A model generated the notes under the pieces. That model had not been told where the DNA came from. It saw only the letters and a list, made by a program, of their open reading frames with translations, and did not search any database. Source: Caldatribacterium sp964426875 (lineage in GTDB: Bacteria; Atribacterota; Atribacteria; Atribacterales; Caldatribacteriaceae). Taken from it: a stretch of 37,858 nucleotides of DNA. Positions 30,406 through 37,770 of the stretch are shown here, in pieces. Each line of letters begins with the position of its first letter. The stretch's first letter is position 1. Position numbers and translations under genes: made by a program. Location: positions 1 to 37,858 of the forward strand of contig CAYRSB010000022.1 in NCBI GenBank assembly GCA_964426875.1, read 5' to 3'.

Positions 30406-31275
30406 GTGAAAGAGAAAAAGCCTCAAGTGTGGGGGCTTCTTGCCCCCACACTCTTTTTAATGTTTGCTATTGGTGTTGTACCGGTCATCTATATTCTGTA
30501 CCTCAGTGCTTTCAAGTACAACGTGTTTTCTCGGGTTGGGATGGTGTATGCGGGATTCAACAACTTCCGCAAGCTGGTTTTCGATACGGACTTTTTAAAG
30601 TCCCTCCGCCTGGGGTTGACTTTCGTTGCTTTGTGCTGTGGAATTGAATTGCCCCTCGGGCTTTTTATAGCCAATCTCCTGACTTTGGAGTTTCGAGGGA
30701 AGGGGATTTTCCGAACGATCATGACCTTGCCTTTGGCCATGGCTCCTATCACCATCGGGAGTATGTGGGTTTTACTCATGAACCCCGATATCGGGCCTAT
30801 TCCTTTCTATCTTCGAAAACTTGGAGTTGAGTACAACATTGGGGTGAACCCCACTCAGGCTTTCTTCACCACCGTCTTGGTTGACATCTGGCATTGGACA
30901 CCTTTTGTGGTTTTGACCTTTATGGCCGGGCTTTCGGCTTTGCCTAAGCAACCTTATGAGGCGGCTTTAGTTGATGGAGCCAGTCGCTGGCAGACCTTTC
31001 GGTATGTGACTATTCCTCTTTTGAAGCCAGTTATTCTTACTACGCTCTTTATCCGCATTATGGATACCTTCCGGGTGTTTGATGAAGTCTGGATGCTCAC
31101 AAGCGGTGGTCCTGGAACGGCTACACGGTATGTGAGCATTCATCTTGTGCGGCTTGTTCTCCAAGCTATGGAATATGGATATAGTTCGGCAATGTCGCTC
31201 TTTTTACTCTACCTCACCATCGTCATGTGTTGGCTTTTGATGACCTTCATCTCTTCTTCTCAGGAGGCGGCGTGA
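30406..31275 (+). CDS. Sugar ABC transporter permease (MalF/UgpA type)
   Basis: 289 residues with six predicted membrane helices and the EAA loop PYEAALVDGASRWQTFRYVTIPLLKP, which docks on the ATPase. The N-terminus KEKKPQVWGLLAPTLFLMF is typical for the first permease of CUT1 importers. GTG 30406 has TGGAGG 9 bases upstream. It lies 16 bases after the binding protein gene and directly abuts the second permease. Confidence 0.94.
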   Translation: MKEKKPQVWGLLAPTLFLMFAIGVVPVIYILYLSAFKYNVFSRVGMVYAGFNNFRKLVFDTDFLKSLRLGLTFVALCCGIELPLGLFIANLLTLEFRGKGIFRTIMTLPLAMAPITIGSMWVLLMNPDIGPIPFYLRKLGVEYNIGVNPTQAFFTTVLVDIWHWTPFVVLTFMAGLSALPKQPYEAALVDGASRWQTFRYVTIPLLKPVILTTLFIRIMDTFRVFDEVWMLTSGGPGTATRYVSIHLVRLVLQAMEYGYSSAMSLFLLYLTIVMCWLLMTFISSSQEAA

Positions 31276-32100
31276 ATGCAGAGGAAGGCCCTCCGACTCT
31301 TTTTCGTATACCTCGTATGCATTCTCATTGCAGCGTTCACCCTTTTTCCCATCTACTGGATGTTTGTTGTCTCAGCTCGTACGAAGCTTGAAGTTTTCTC
31401 TGGTCCAAAGCTTATTCAGACGGGTTTCTATGCCTTCAACTACTACCGTCCTTTTCTTCGAGATGTCTACGGGCGATATCTCCTCAACTCTCTCATCATT
31501 GCCTCGGGTAACACTCTCCTTGTGATTTCTTTAGCAGTTCTTGCTACGTATGCTTTCTCTCGCTTTCGGGTTCCGGGCTCGAGTAACCTCTTTTTCTGGA
31601 CCATTACGAACCGCATGGCTCCTCCGGCAGTCTTCATTGTGCCCTTCTTCCTCATTTTCACCCGTTTGGGACTTCGGGATACGCGGTTGGGGATCATCCT
31701 TCTTTACTGTATCTTTAACCTTCCCTTTGCCATCTGGCTTTTGAAGGGAATGATTGACTCCATCCCCAAGGAACTCGATGAAGCGGCCTACATCGACGGA
31801 TGTTCTCTCTGGGGGGTACTCTGGAATATCATCTTACCCCTGGCCAAACCTGGCATTATGACTACAGCCATCCTCACCTGGATTTTTGCCTGGAACGAGT
31901 ATCTCTTTGCTGCTATTCTTACAAGCGTCAACGCTCGCACTATCACTACCGGTCTTGCCGAATTTGTCACGGTCATCGGTACCAACTGGGGAGAAATGGC
32001 AGCGGTGTCTGTGGTGTGCCTTATTCCTGCTGTAGTCTTCATCGGTATCGCCCAGCGACACATCATTGCTGGACTTACCTTTGGAGCGGTCAAGGACTGA
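31276..32100 (+). CDS. Sugar ABC transporter permease (MalG/UgpE type)
   Basis: 274 residues with six predicted helices, the EAA loop ELDEAAYIDGCSLWGVLWNIILPLAKPG, and TWIFAWNEYLFAAILT, typical of MalG-like permeases. AGGAGG lies 8 bases before the ATG, and the previous stop abuts it. A 56-residue membrane protein follows. No ATP-binding subunit for this transporter is encoded in the window, so a shared MsmK/MsiK-like ATPase elsewhere in the genome is likely. Confidence 0.94.
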   Translation: MQRKALRLFFVYLVCILIAAFTLFPIYWMFVVSARTKLEVFSGPKLIQTGFYAFNYYRPFLRDVYGRYLLNSLIIASGNTLLVISLAVLATYAFSRFRVPGSSNLFFWTITNRMAPPAVFIVPFFLIFTRLGLRDTRLGIILLYCIFNLPFAIWLLKGMIDSIPKELDEAAYIDGCSLWGVLWNIILPLAKPGIMTTAILTWIFAWNEYLFAAILTSVNARTITTGLAEFVTVIGTNWGEMAAVSVVCLIPAVVFIGIAQRHIIAGLTFGAVKD

Positions 32101-32113
32101 AGGAGGGAAGAGT

Positions 32114-32284
32114 GTGCGTATGCTCCCTTTCCGGAGTAACCTCTGGGATAGAATCTTCATCGGTGTAGTCATCATGTTCGCGGTGCATCTTCTCTGGGTA
32201 CGCTTTGTGGAGAAATTCCTTCCCCTTACGGTGGCGACGGTGGGGACTCTCTTTTTTCTAGTGCTGCTTATCATCACAGGATAA
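32114..32284 (+). CDS. Small two-span membrane protein of the sugar transporter operon
   Basis: 56 residues from GTG 32114, chosen because AGGAGG lies 7 bases upstream; ATG 32120 is an alternative. Two hydrophobic segments (about residues 13-27 and 35-54) are joined by a short charged turn (VRFVEKFLP), and the N-terminus MRMLPFRSNLWDR is basic. I recognise no family. It lies 13 bases after the second permease and just before the terminator, so it is the last gene of the transporter operon. An accessory role in that transporter, like the small DUF2160-type proteins of some sugar importers, is only an inference. Confidence 0.7.
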   Translation: MRMLPFRSNLWDRIFIGVVIMFAVHLLWVRFVEKFLPLTVATVGTLFFLVLLIITG

Positions 32285-32286
32285 GA

Positions 32287-32318
32287 AAAAAGCCCTGGGT
32301 TCTCACCCAGGGCTTTTT
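32287..32318. terminator. Bidirectional rho-independent terminator
   Basis: A 14-bp stem (32287-32300 with 32305-32318) with a four-base loop, flanked by A5 and T5 so that it works in both directions. It ends the plus-strand transporter operon and the minus-strand isomerase gene, whose stop codon begins 1 base beyond it. Confidence 0.93.
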
Positions 32319-33722
32319 CTACTCGTGCCAGTAGGTTTCAAAACCCAGATACTTTTCAAAGGCCTCGGCAAGAATTTCCCCAACGTGGGAGAGATTAACG
32401 GCTACGTGGTGCTCGAAGCCGTTCTCGCAGAGGAATGCCAAGAGCTCTTGAAGTCCATCGATTTTGGCCACGCCAATGCCTCCAAAAGTGTTGACCATGT
32501 CCTTGGTGATTTCCCCTTCGGCGATGTAGGCTACGATGCGCCCCTCGGTGTCATCGGTGGCGAGGCGGGCAACCGTAAGGGGTCCTTCGGGAATCGTGCC
32601 ATAGCAGGTTCCATAGGTGTTCTCCTTGGGAAGGGTGGAGGAAATGATGTCCCCATATCCCATCCGAATGCCTCGAAGGAGAGATTTGGGGAAATTGCTG
32701 CAGTGGAAAAGAATGGCTTTGTCAGGGTCATCATCGAAATTGTTGTTCCAGTCCACGAGCGCCGAGGGTTTCTGGGAAGCAAGCTGCAGGGCATACATCC
32801 CCAATCCCCCGGTGAGGTCCACTTCACAGGCTGCAGGTATGAATTTTTCGCTCAACATGCTCATGACTGTGCAGGGCATGATTCCAAAATTTTCCTCGAT
32901 TGAGGTCCAGCACTGAATCGCTACGAGAGATACTCCGGCCTTTTTGATCCACTCTTCGATGACTATACCGAGCTTGGCTATTTTCACTAAAGCTTTGTCC
33001 GGAATCCCAGAAGTATCAAGATATGAGCGGATTTCAGCAAGCTTTTCCTTGACCTTCCGGTCCTCTTCTGAGAGAGCGTTACATGCTCCGATAATTTCCG
33101 ACAGGTCTGCTACTTCTACCGAGATACCGTAGTGCTCAAGAATTTTTTCTGAAAACCGTACGGTGTTGAAGGCGTTGGGACGAGCTCCAATGGCTCCTGC
33201 CTTGAGGTTTTTGAAGCCTTTTACCACCCGGCAGACTCCGGCAAACCACTCAAGGTCTTTGCGAAAGATCTCCGACTCAGGGTCTTCGGTATGGTAGGTG
33301 GTAAGGGAGAAGGGAATACCAAATTGCTTGAGGTTGTTACATACCGAGAGTTTTCCGCAGAAGCTGTCTCTTCGATTTTTCACGTCCAGGAGATCCGTAC
33401 GGTCAGGGAAGGCGTGCACAAGTACTGGGATGTTGAGCCCCGAAAGACGAAGGGCGTAGGCTATGCCCTTTTCGTCTCCGAAGTTAGGGAGGGTCACAAC
33501 GATGCCGCTTATATCCTTGCGGTATTCATCGAAGAGGTGGGCACACTTTTGTGCGTCCTCCCAGGTTTCCACGGTTCCAAACTTTGTGTCTTCAGGGCTC
33601 AAGGTGACGACGTCAAACCCCATATCTTCAAGAATGGCAAGAACCTTCTCCCGACCTTCCCTGGCCAACTCATCCGGAAAGAACCCTCGGTTTCCTACAA
33701 TGACTCCCAGAGTCTGGGCCAT
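32319..33722 (-). CDS. L-fucose/L-arabinose isomerase-like protein
   Basis: 467 residues of the fucose-isomerase-related group (COG2407), which interconverts aldoses and ketoses with a divalent metal. Visible are the N-terminal Rossmann-like domain (ISGIVVTLPNFGDEKGIAYAL), the middle part with VAIQCWTSIEENFGIMPCTVMSML and CEVDLTGGLGMYALQLA, where Glu and Asp are likely metal ligands, and the C-terminal FHCSNFP and HHVAVNLSHVGE His residues. Homologues act on fucose, arabinose or related sugars, including sulfoquinovose; specificity cannot be read here. ATG 33722 has AGGAGG. Convergent with the sugar transporter, so a shared catabolic role is likely but not proven. Confidence 0.85.
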   Translation of the reverse strand: MAQTLGVIVGNRGFFPDELAREGREKVLAILEDMGFDVVTLSPEDTKFGTVETWEDAQKCAHLFDEYRKDISGIVVTLPNFGDEKGIAYALRLSGLNIPVLVHAFPDRTDLLDVKNRRDSFCGKLSVCNNLKQFGIPFSLTTYHTEDPESEIFRKDLEWFAGVCRVVKGFKNLKAGAIGARPNAFNTVRFSEKILEHYGISVEVADLSEIIGACNALSEEDRKVKEKLAEIRSYLDTSGIPDKALVKIAKLGIVIEEWIKKAGVSLVAIQCWTSIEENFGIMPCTVMSMLSEKFIPAACEVDLTGGLGMYALQLASQKPSALVDWNNNFDDDPDKAILFHCSNFPKSLLRGIRMGYGDIISSTLPKENTYGTCYGTIPEGPLTVARLATDDTEGRIVAYIAEGEITKDMVNTFGGIGVAKIDGLQELLAFLCENGFEHHVAVNLSHVGEILAEAFEKYLGFETYWHE

Positions 33723-33780
33723 ACTTTTTCCTCCTTTCTCCGTTCGGTGAATCGGTGTTTCATATTTTGGACTTTCTGGA

Positions 33781-33786
33781 ATTATA
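33781..33786 (-). promoter_or_regulatory. Possible -10 of the isomerase gene
   Basis: On the minus strand this reads TATAAT, about 58 bases before ATG 33722. The -35 region is weak (GTAAGA with a 16-base spacer). The leader contains two tandem copies of CGGTG separated by AAT, which could be an operator but is too short to call. Confidence 0.35.
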
Positions 33787-33813
33787 TTACCACATAGGGT
33801 ATTCTTACGCTAT

Positions 33814-33833
33814 TTGAGAAGTTCAGGTACAAT
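33814..33833 (+). promoter_or_regulatory. Possible promoter of the response regulator gene
   Basis: TACAAT at 33828-33833 preceded at only 8 bases by TTGAGA (33814-33819). The spacing is too short for a standard promoter, and TGn is absent here. The same TTGA-plus-TACAAT spacing is seen before the GAF-ANTAR gene. It lies 15 bases before the chosen GTG region, so the leader would be very short. Confidence 0.35.
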
Positions 33834-33853
33834 ACGGGTGGAGAGTGGTGGTT

Positions 33854-34537
33854 GTGGGTAGCAACATTGTGTACATCGAGGATGAGAAAGATGTGGCAGA
33901 CTTTGTGGTGTATTTTTTAGAGAGGGAAGGGTATACGGTGTACCACTTCCTGAAAGGCGAGGATTTCCTGAGGGTTATGGATAATCTTTCTCCCTCCCTT
34001 ATCCTCCTTGACCTTATGCTTCCTGGAATAAGTGGTTTTGAAGTCTTCCACTACATCAAAGATCATCCTCGTTTTCGAGGCATTCCGATCATCATGCTCA
34101 CCGTGAAGGACGACCCACTGGATATCGTTTCGGGTCTTGAAATGGGTGCGGATGACTATGTTACAAAACCTTTTCACCCCCGAGAGCTCCTTGCCCGTAT
34201 TCGAGCTGTTCTGCGACGAACTTCGACGTCCTCTTCCCCTGGAAAAGCTATCCATGTGGGAGACCTCTTCCTTTTTCCCGAGAGCTTCACGGTGCAGGTA
34301 GGAGAAGAGACGGTACCGTTCTCCTTCCGGGAGTTCCGACTGCTTGAGCTTCTGGTGCGAAATCGAGGAAAGGTGGTCACCCGTCAGAACATCCTCGATG
34401 CAGTATGGGGTGAAGATGCTTTTGTCACCGATCGGGTGGTGGATGTGTACGTGGCCCATCTGCGAAAGAAGTTGGGTCACCGAGGTCGATGGATTGTAAC
34501 CGTGCGGGGAGTGGGATATTCTTTTGAGCCTTCGTGA
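33854..34537 (+). CDS. OmpR/PhoB-type response regulator
   Basis: Receiver domain with acidic pocket Glu9/Asp10, phospho-acceptor Asp53 (LLDLMLPG), Thr83 and Lys105 (TKPF), then a winged-helix output domain (FSFREFRLLELLVRNRGKVVTRQNIL, ending VRGVGYSFE). 227 residues from GTG 33854, chosen for GGAG 10 bases upstream; GTG codons at 33845 and 33848 are also possible and would add two or three residues. It overlaps the kinase gene by 14 bases, so the two are a pair. The regulated genes are not evident; the divergent isomerase is one candidate. Confidence 0.93.
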   Translation: MGSNIVYIEDEKDVADFVVYFLEREGYTVYHFLKGEDFLRVMDNLSPSLILLDLMLPGISGFEVFHYIKDHPRFRGIPIIMLTVKDDPLDIVSGLEMGADDYVTKPFHPRELLARIRAVLRRTSTSSSPGKAIHVGDLFLFPESFTVQVGEETVPFSFREFRLLELLVRNRGKVVTRQNILDAVWGEDAFVTDRVVDVYVAHLRKKLGHRGRWIVTVRGVGYSFEPS

Positions 34538-35660
34538 AGGTTTGCTGCTTCTTTTTGGGGGGATAGGAGGGATTTTGGGAGGATATTTCCTCTTTGCCTG
34601 GCGAAAGCGAGCTCCGGTACATGGTACTTTGGAAAACGACCGGGGTAGCTCTCTGGTCCTGGGGAAGAGAGAGGCAATTCGAGAACTTTTGGCCCTCTTT
34701 GATGTTCTCTCTTTGGGGGGAGCATTCTATGTTCCTGATGAGAAGTTCCTGGTGAACCAGACTTTTGCCCAAGCAATCGGTCTTGGTGGAGATTCTCTTG
34801 AGATACAATCCTTTGAGGTCCCCTTTTTTAGAGAGAAACTTCTTCAGGCCGTTTCCTCGGGTAAGGAAACTGAGGTTCCTCAAGCGGGGTTGGCCTTTTT
34901 GCCCTTTTTCCTTGGTGAGGGTACCCTCCTTCTTCTTGAAGACAAGAGAAAAAGGGAGAAAAAGTTTCGCAGTCTCCAATATTTCCTCTCCGCCCTCTGG
35001 CATGAGGTGCAAACTCCTTTGACGGTTCTCTCGGGTTACATAGAGACTCTTGAGGAGAACGTACCTCTTCCGGGGGAAATACTTGCACGAATGAGGCGGC
35101 AGGTGCAGCGCCTTGAGGGAATTGTGCGAGAAATACAGAATCTCGGTACTCTTCTTCGCGAGGAGACAGAAGGCCTCACAGGGTCGGAGTTTTCTGTCCT
35201 TCTGCAACGTGTAATGGGAGAGAAGAAAGAGGGGTACCCCACTATCCGTGTAGTGGTGGAAACCGAAGAAATGCCTCCACATTCGGTCCTTTCTCTCTCG
35301 CGGGGCGAAGCCTTTGTGTTACTCTCTAACCTCCTCTCCAATGCTTTTTCTTTCAATATTCCTTTTGGAGAAGTTCGCGTTAGTGTATCCTCTCAAGACT
35401 CTGGTCTTGTAGTGCAAGTTGAAAATACCACCACACCTTTTGACATAGAATTCCTGAGCTGGTTCTTCGATCCAGCAAAAACGCTTCCTCGGGGTGGGAG
35501 TGGGAAAGGAATAGGGCTCTTTCTACTCCAGGAGGTTATAGAGAGAGTGGGCGGGGAAATACGCCTTCGAACCCAAAAAGACCGGGTGCTTTTTGAGGTT
35601 TTCCTACCTTGGGGGAGAAGGGAAGGCAAAAATTCACCCTCTCAGTCTCTTCCTCGTTGA
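34524..35660 (+). CDS. Sensor histidine kinase
   Basis: 378 residues with one N-terminal membrane helix (about 6-24), no extracellular sensor domain, a central region of about 100 residues that looks like a degenerate PAS domain, then a DHp domain with His160 (FLSALWHEVQTPLTVLSGY) and a HATPase_c domain with N-box LLSNLLSNAFSFN and G-box GSGKGIGLFLLQEV. This resembles the PhoR/SenX3 layout. TTG 34524 has GGAGTGG upstream, inside the response-regulator gene. The C-terminal stop codon overlaps the -35 of tRNA-Leu. Confidence 0.9.
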   Translation: MSLREGLLLLFGGIGGILGGYFLFAWRKRAPVHGTLENDRGSSLVLGKREAIRELLALFDVLSLGGAFYVPDEKFLVNQTFAQAIGLGGDSLEIQSFEVPFFREKLLQAVSSGKETEVPQAGLAFLPFFLGEGTLLLLEDKRKREKKFRSLQYFLSALWHEVQTPLTVLSGYIETLEENVPLPGEILARMRRQVQRLEGIVREIQNLGTLLREETEGLTGSEFSVLLQRVMGEKKEGYPTIRVVVETEEMPPHSVLSLSRGEAFVLLSNLLSNAFSFNIPFGEVRVSVSSQDSGLVVQVENTTTPFDIEFLSWFFDPAKTLPRGGSGKGIGLFLLQEVIERVGGEIRLRTQKDRVLFEVFLPWGRREGKNSPSQSLPR

Positions 35661-35685
35661 CGGAGATTTCTCTCCCTGGTATAAT
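35657..35685 (+). promoter_or_regulatory. Promoter of tRNA-Leu
   Basis: TTGACG, a 17-base spacer and TATAAT (35680-35685) with extended TGG. The -35 overlaps the stop codon of the histidine kinase gene. The tRNA starts 12 bases after the -10. Confidence 0.85.
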
Positions 35686-35696
35686 TCCTTCTACAA

Positions 35697-35782
35697 GCCG
35701 GGCTGGTGGAATAGGAAGACACGCTATCTTGAGGGGGTAGTGGGTTTCGCCCGTGCGGGTTCGAATCCCGCGCCCGGCACCA
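35697..35782 (+). tRNA. tRNA-Leu (GAG)
   Basis: 86-base type II tRNA. The acceptor GCCGGGC pairs with GCCCGGC. The anticodon stem CTATC/GGTAG encloses TTGAGGG, hence anticodon GAG. The variable arm is short-stemmed (GGG/CCC), the T-arm is GCGGGTTCGAATCCCGC, the discriminator is A and CCA is encoded. It reads CUC and CUU. Confidence 0.95.
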
Positions 35783-35879
35783 TCAAAGATTCCTCGCTGT
35801 GTGTCTCTTTGCCTTGTTGGTGTGTTCTGTTCGTTTTTCCCGATATCAGAAGCCCCCGTGCTATAGGAATATTTTCCTA

Positions 35880-35909
35880 TTGCCTCTCTCTATCTTTTTT
35901 CCCTACAAT
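35880..35909 (+). promoter_or_regulatory. Possible promoter of the stand-alone receiver gene
   Basis: TTGCCT (35880-35885), an 18-base spacer and TACAAT (35904-35909), 22 bases before GTG 35931. The rest of the 148-base gap after tRNA-Leu shows no other feature I recognise. Confidence 0.5.
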
Positions 35910-35930
35910 GGAAGAGAGGTGGCGTTTTGG

Positions 35931-36317
35931 GTGAATACCCTGATTCAGGAACAGAGGACAATTCGAATTTTCCTGGTGGATGACAATCGTTTTCTTTTAG
36001 AGAGCCTTGTTTTTCTTCTTAAGCGACAGGGAGATTTTGAGGTCGTTGGTGTAAGTCTCAAAGGCAAAGGACTTTTAGGGCAGCTTGAGAAGGCCAAGCC
36101 TGACGTTGTTCTTCTGGATGTGCGCCTTGAGGATAGCGATGGGGTAGTGGTTCTTCGAAATATACGTGAAAAACTCGGAATTCCTGTGGTAATGATGAGC
36201 GCCTATGAGGAGTACCGAAAACGCGCTTTAGAGAGCGGTGCTTCTGCTTACATTGTAAAAGGCGGAGATCCTTTTGAGCTCTACCGGGCTCTCCGCAGAG
36301 CTGCCCGGTTTCAGTAG
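35931..36317 (+). CDS. Stand-alone receiver (CheY-like) response regulator
   Basis: 128 residues consisting of a receiver domain only: acidic pair DD17-18, phospho-acceptor Asp63 (LLDVRLEDSDG), Ser90 and Lys110 (YIVKGGDPFEL). There is no output domain, so it must act by protein contact or as a phosphate relay. GTG 35931 has AGAGGTGG about 9 bases upstream and gives a natural N-terminus; the longer open frame runs back toward the tRNA. The kinase partner is unknown, but the histidine kinase two genes upstream is a candidate. Confidence 0.88.
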   Translation: MNTLIQEQRTIRIFLVDDNRFLLESLVFLLKRQGDFEVVGVSLKGKGLLGQLEKAKPDVVLLDVRLEDSDGVVVLRNIREKLGIPVVMMSAYEEYRKRALESGASAYIVKGGDPFELYRALRRAARFQ

Positions 36318-36336
36318 ATTCCCTTTTCCTTCTTTC

Positions 36337-36345
36337 TGGTATACT
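36337..36345 (+). promoter_or_regulatory. Extended -10 promoter of the URO-D-like gene
   Basis: TGG plus TATACT, 40 bases before GTG 36385. No clear -35 is seen. It lies 20 bases after the receiver gene stop. Confidence 0.5.
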
Positions 36346-36384
36346 AACCACAGGGATATCCAAATTCTCAGGGGGGGAATCTCT

Positions 36385-37575
36385 GTGGACAAAGAGGAAC
36401 TCTATAAAGCTCGCCTCAGACGCTATGTTACTGCTTTGAGGAACGGAAAGCCCGACATGATTCCCATTCGCCCCTTTGTGGCCGAATTTGTGGCCAAGTA
36501 TGCCGGGGTAAGCATACAGGCAGCGACCCATGACTACCGGGTGGCCTTTGAGGCTACTCTTCGCTGCGCCGAAGATTTTGACTGGGATGCGGTAGTCCCT
36601 AATATGATCTATGTATGGACTGGACTTGTGCAGGCTCTGGGGCTCAAGTACTATGGAATCCCTGGTCTTGACCTTCCGGCCAATGTGGCCTTCCAGTACA
36701 AAGAACCCCCCGAGGAGCATGCTTCTATGCGCCCCGATGAGTACGATCTCCTTATTGCCAACCCCACCGACTATCTTTTGAATGTATGGCTCCCCCGGGT
36801 TTCAATGTTCGTAAAGTCTCCCGGGAAAGAGGTCACCTATGGACATAACCTCGCTCTGCTCAAGGGTGGTATGGCCATGATGGAGTACTTCAATGCTTTG
36901 GGAGGACTTGTGCAGGAGCTTCGAACTCGCTGCGGGATGGTATCAGCTATAAGTGGGATGCTCAAAGCTCCTCTTGATATTCTGGCCGACAAACTCCGGG
37001 GATACTATGGTCTGGTGAGCGATCTCCACGCTCGGCCGGAAAAAGTTCTTGCCGCTTGTGAAGCACTTATGCCCCATCTTTTCCGCATCGCCCTTGACGG
37101 AGCCGATCCAGAGAAGAACGTTCCCATCGCCTTCTGGATGCATCGGGGGTGCGTCCCCTTCATAAATCCTGACCACTTCCAGAAGATTTACTGGCCCACT
37201 TTGAAACCCATTGTGGAAGAGCTTTGGAAGCGAGGCCATCAGGTGCTCTTCTATGCCGAGGGGAACTGGGATTACCACCTAGAATCTTTTCGAGGACTTC
37301 CTCCGGTGAGCATCGTATACCACGTAGACCGGGGAGACATTTTCAAAGTACACCGTGTCTTGGGGGATAAATTCTGCATAAGTGGTGGCCTTCCTAACGA
37401 TCTTTTGGCCTTAGGGACACCGGAAGAAGTACGGGCGTACTGCAAGAGAATCATTGAAGAAGTGGCCCGGGATGGTGGTTATATTATGGATGCAGGAGCA
37501 ATCATTCAGGATGATGCGAAAGTGGAAAACATCAGGGCGATGACAGAGGCAACAAGAGAGTATGGACAGTATTGA
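36385..37575 (+). CDS. Uroporphyrinogen decarboxylase superfamily protein
   Basis: 396 residues with the URO-D/MtaA TIM-barrel fold. URO-D proper decarboxylates a haem precursor; many paralogues are corrinoid-dependent methyltransferases with a His-x-Cys...Cys zinc site. Here the region equivalent to HxC reads Tyr290-Ala-Glu292 (FYAEGNWD), while Cys331 remains (CISGGLP), so the classic zinc site is absent. HRGCVPFINPDHFQKIYWPT and the end AMTEATREYGQY match a known subgroup of uncharacterised URO-D-like proteins. Catalysis is unknown. GTG 36385 follows a GGGGGGG ribosome-binding site. No hemE neighbours are present, so a role in haem synthesis is unlikely. Confidence 0.82.
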   Translation: MDKEELYKARLRRYVTALRNGKPDMIPIRPFVAEFVAKYAGVSIQAATHDYRVAFEATLRCAEDFDWDAVVPNMIYVWTGLVQALGLKYYGIPGLDLPANVAFQYKEPPEEHASMRPDEYDLLIANPTDYLLNVWLPRVSMFVKSPGKEVTYGHNLALLKGGMAMMEYFNALGGLVQELRTRCGMVSAISGMLKAPLDILADKLRGYYGLVSDLHARPEKVLAACEALMPHLFRIALDGADPEKNVPIAFWMHRGCVPFINPDHFQKIYWPTLKPIVEELWKRGHQVLFYAEGNWDYHLESFRGLPPVSIVYHVDRGDIFKVHRVLGDKFCISGGLPNDLLALGTPEEVRAYCKRIIEEVARDGGYIMDAGAIIQDDAKVENIRAMTEATREYGQY

Positions 37576-37589
37576 AAAGGAGGAGAAAT

Positions 37590-37757
37590 ATGGAGGATTT
37601 CCTGGAGAGAGACAAAGCGGGGGTTTGTTTAACCTGGGAAGAGGCAAAGGTGTACTTTCCCATTGTACAGGGAGATGAGAAAATCGTCAGGGAAATCTGG
37701 GAGAAGATCGAGTACTGGCCATGGCTTTTCGTCTGGCATGTGCTTCTCTCTTTTTGA
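37590..37757 (+). CDS. Small hypothetical protein, 55 residues
   Basis: Starts at ATG 37590 behind an excellent AAGGAGGAG (37577-37585), 14 bases after the URO-D-like stop; a TTG at 37572 would extend it by six residues. It is acidic and aromatic-rich with an amphipathic middle (LTWEEAKVYFPIVQGDEKIVREIWEKIEYWPW, described by its Trp/Tyr pattern rather than a known motif) and a hydrophobic C-terminus. I recognise no family. The strong ribosome-binding site and tight spacing to both neighbours suggest that it is a real gene. Confidence 0.65.
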   Translation: MEDFLERDKAGVCLTWEEAKVYFPIVQGDEKIVREIWEKIEYWPWLFVWHVLLSF

Positions 37758-37770
37758 GGGAGGATAACCT

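Noticed and set aside
33740..33765. Tandem CGGTG repeats as an operator
   Set aside because: Only two short copies, not palindromic, so chance is likely; mentioned only as a hint.
34425..35282. A 285-codon minus-strand frame opposite the response regulator and kinase
   Set aside because: Shadow of two well-defined two-component genes.
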